A stretch of DNA of 64,000 nt from Paenibacillus tundrae (GTDB lineage: Bacteria > Bacillota > Bacilli > Paenibacillales > Paenibacillaceae). Below are positions 62,134-64,000 of this stretch, in pieces. The notes under the pieces were generated by a model that was not told the DNA's origin, made no database searches, and saw nothing but the letters and a program-made list of their open reading frames with translations. The stretch is from the NCBI RefSeq assembly GCF_036884255.1, contig NZ_CP145605.1, positions 2,728,001 through 2,792,000 on the forward strand, in the 5' to 3' direction. The position numbers and the translations under genes are program-made. Position 1 is the first letter of the stretch. The number at the start of each line of letters is the position of its first letter.

Positions 62134-62871
62134 ATGTTACATATCCGCAGATCATGGATCACCGCACTTGCTATTCTACTTATTATTCCATTACTTCTAC
62201 CACAGTCGGTTTCTGCCAAAGCTTCTTCGAAGGATAACGGAGCTAAGGCTAACAGCAAAATCATATATCTAACGTTCGACGATGGGCCAACGGCACATAC
62301 GGGTCAGCTCTTAGATATTCTCGATCAATATCATGCAAAGGCAACGTTCTTCATGCTCGGCCCTCACATGGAAACTTATCCAAAAGCGACGAAGCGTATC
62401 GTTGCTGACGGGCATGGCTTAGGTCTTCATGGCGTAACACATGTTCCGGGCAAGTTTTACAAAACACCTTATACTGCTCTGAAAGAAATGCAACAGGCCA
62501 ACGTCAGTTTGAATAAAGTGGCTGGTGTCAAAACAAGTTTGGTACGTACACCCTATGGCAGTAAGCCATATATGAAAGCTCCATATCGAAATGTAATGCT
62601 TGCACAGGGTGGATTTCATATGTGGGATTGGAATGTAGACTCCGAGGATTGGAAATACAAGAAAGACCATCAGAGAGTATACAACAGTGTAATGAAGCAG
62701 ATTCATACGGTGCAAAAGAGTGGAACAACTCCAATTGTGCTGATGCACGATCAGGAGGCGACTTTGAAGGTGTTACCGAAAGTGTTGCAAACCCTCAAAT
62801 CCGAGGGGTACCAATTTGAAGTATTGAACAAGAGTGTGCAACCGGTGAACTTCTGGAATGACAAACGATAA
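62134..62871 (+). CDS. Exported polysaccharide (peptidoglycan/chitin-type) deacetylase
   Basis: This 245-residue protein has a signal peptide (MLHIRRSWITALAILLIIPL, cleavage likely after VSA) and a CE4 deacetylase domain. Motifs: TFDDGP (catalytic Asp pair), a metal-binding LHGVTH, RTPYGSKPY (motif 3), WDWNVDSEDW (motif 4) and IVLMHD (motif 5 His). This is close to PdaA-like and YheN-type cell-wall deacetylases of Bacillus. The zinc-binding motif is HGVTH, a variant of the usual HSxxH with both His kept. It stands 56 bases upstream of the lipoprotein gene. Confidence 0.9.
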   Translation: MLHIRRSWITALAILLIIPLLLPQSVSAKASSKDNGAKANSKIIYLTFDDGPTAHTGQLLDILDQYHAKATFFMLGPHMETYPKATKRIVADGHGLGLHGVTHVPGKFYKTPYTALKEMQQANVSLNKVAGVKTSLVRTPYGSKPYMKAPYRNVMLAQGGFHMWDWNVDSEDWKYKKDHQRVYNSVMKQIHTVQKSGTTPIVLMHDQEATLKVLPKVLQTLKSEGYQFEVLNKSVQPVNFWNDKR

Positions 62872-62927
62872 GACATACTAACCTTTAAGGAATGACATTC
62901 ACCAACGGATTAGAGGAGGAACACAAC

Positions 62928-63854
62928 ATGAGAAAACAAAAACGATGGGTCATTATTCCTGTTACGACAGCAGTTCTTCTTGCGCTTGCAGGATGCGGAG
63001 GTCAAGACACCAATACATCGGCAGCAGAGCAGACATCTTCAACAACCGCTGGGGAACAAGTAGGCTCAGGAAATAACAGCACGGCTCCGGCGGCTAGTCA
63101 AGGAGATGCGGGGGGAGCAACGAGTAACAATTCTACTTCTAGTGGAGATGTTTCTACTACATCTGATACAGAGACATTAGGAACGAAGACTGGAAGCACA
63201 GGGACTACACAGTATGAAGCTGGCATTAGCGATGTGGTGAAGGAAGTACGTTCTCAAGCGAAAATGAAAAATGTAGTAGTGCCAACGGCATTCAACTTAG
63301 AAAAAGGCAAACACTTGGGAGCATATATCGAGACGAATACGGCTGCTGATTTTCAAGTTAACTTTTATGCTACGGATAAGGCTCTACCCGTTAATGATTC
63401 ATCGCTTTCCTCCAGTAGTGGTCTAACACCGCTGGCATCCTACGAAGTCAAGACTTACAAGGATCCAGATTCCACAGGAATTTTCCCTGAAACGGATCTG
63501 AACAACATTCCGCAAGAGATGACAGTTGATCTTGGTCACGGTATCAAGGGCATGGTCGAAGGTGCAGCTGGCAGCCAGTATTTGACGTGGATGGAAGGTA
63601 GATGGACACTACAGATCCGCTCTGTATCAGAGGATAACATGAACAATCCTGGCATTGCGAAGAAGATGGTGGAATATCTAGAGACACATACCTTACCAGC
63701 TCCAAAAGACAAGGGATTCGTTAGCGTGAATTATCCGAGTGGCGGGAAATCGGTGAATGTCGTTATTTCATGGCAGAATGGTCAGCAGATTCACCAATTG
63801 AAGACTTCTTTGGTACCTAATGAAGCACTAGGTATTGTGGCATCTGTGAAATAA
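62928..63854 (+). CDS. Lipoprotein of unknown function with Ser/Thr/Gly-rich tether
   Basis: I do not recognise this 308-residue lipoprotein. It has a signal peptide with lipobox LALAGC (about residues 18-23), a low-complexity tether rich in Ser, Thr, Gly and Asn (to about residue 105), and a globular C-terminal domain (VKEVRSQAKMKNVVVPTAFN, GAYIETNTAADFQVNFYATD, LGHGIKGMVEGAAGSQYLTW). It is exported to the outer face of the membrane. The ATG at 62928 is preceded by AGAGGAGG. It may be co-expressed with the deacetylase upstream, suggesting a cell-envelope role. Confidence 0.8.
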   Translation: MRKQKRWVIIPVTTAVLLALAGCGGQDTNTSAAEQTSSTTAGEQVGSGNNSTAPAASQGDAGGATSNNSTSSGDVSTTSDTETLGTKTGSTGTTQYEAGISDVVKEVRSQAKMKNVVVPTAFNLEKGKHLGAYIETNTAADFQVNFYATDKALPVNDSSLSSSSGLTPLASYEVKTYKDPDSTGIFPETDLNNIPQEMTVDLGHGIKGMVEGAAGSQYLTWMEGRWTLQIRSVSEDNMNNPGIAKKMVEYLETHTLPAPKDKGFVSVNYPSGGKSVNVVISWQNGQQIHQLKTSLVPNEALGIVASVK

Positions 63855-63914
63855 GATCGTTACTCAGGTATCCTAAAAGGCATGGGTAAGAATGCTTGTA
63901 ATCAGAAAAGCCAT

Positions 63915-63970
63915 AAAAAAAAGCTTGGCAGGAATTAGGGGACTAACCCGATTTCCTGCCAAGCTTTTAT
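63915..63970. terminator. Strong bidirectional terminator at the window end
   Basis: AAAAGCTTGGCAGGAA and TTCCTGCCAAGCTTTT form a perfect 16-base stem with A and T runs on either side. Confidence 0.9.
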
Positions 63971-64000
63971 TTTGTTTTTAATGGGTTGAAGCGGTGCTTT

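Overview
The window looks like chromosomal DNA from a spore-forming, low-to-mid-GC Bacillota, most likely Paenibacillus or a close relative. The reasons are strong AGGAGG-type ribosome binding sites, frequent TTG/GTG starts, a Bacillus-style trehalose PTS locus with a TreR-like operator, an Mrp antiporter operon, YolD-like and YjcZ-like small proteins, and compact intrinsic terminators. The genus is an inference from gene content; no rRNA or marker gene is present.

Layout: 1-5.3 kb holds the tail of a GH13 glucosidase, a metallo-beta-lactamase-fold hydrolase and a trehalose operon (treA-treP). 5.4-7.2 kb has an alpha/beta hydrolase, a small cysteine-cluster protein and a decayed lipoprotein gene. 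7.6-22.5 kb is a defence island: a 1989-residue nuclease-STAND NTPase (Avs-like), a 1270-residue nuclease-nSTAND3-like-HEAT-like protein, and a divergently oriented ABC-type ATPase/HNH pair of the Septu (PtuA-PtuB) type. Debris surrounds these genes: a DprA-like scrap, an IS3 OrfA remnant and unassigned coding remnants at 13.6-14.6, 18.5-19.3 and 22.5-23.8 kb.

23.8-32.3 kb is ordinary accessory metabolism and transport (AbrB-family, MFS, O-methyltransferase with a divergent LysR, YoaK-family, S9-like hydrolase), ending in a small alarmone synthetase 4 bp from a Bcr/CflA efflux gene. 32.3-35.2 kb has a Gly/Pro-rich protein, a Fur-controlled siderophore-binding lipoprotein and an intact IS200-type element whose transposase ribosome binding site lies inside a long hairpin. 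35.2-40.7 kb has a flavin reductase, an MMPL exporter and two esterases. 40.7-46.7 kb is the mrp Na+/H+ antiporter operon on the minus strand, with mrpA and mrpB fused.

46.9-50.4 kb has two diguanylate cyclases flanking a conserved-looking orphan. 50.6-59.1 kb is dominated by a 2.2-kilo-residue DUF11-repeat protein and a second DUF11 protein whose ATG overlaps the first gene's TGA; the break falls inside one repeat, so the two products look like parts of one surface structure. The window closes with YolD-like and YjcZ-like small proteins, an amino-acid exporter, ferritin, a polysaccharide deacetylase and a lipoprotein.

The best candidates for something undescribed are the pair of STAND-nuclease genes with their decayed neighbours, and the split DUF11 giant. 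Family assignments rest on motif reading by eye; no database search was run.
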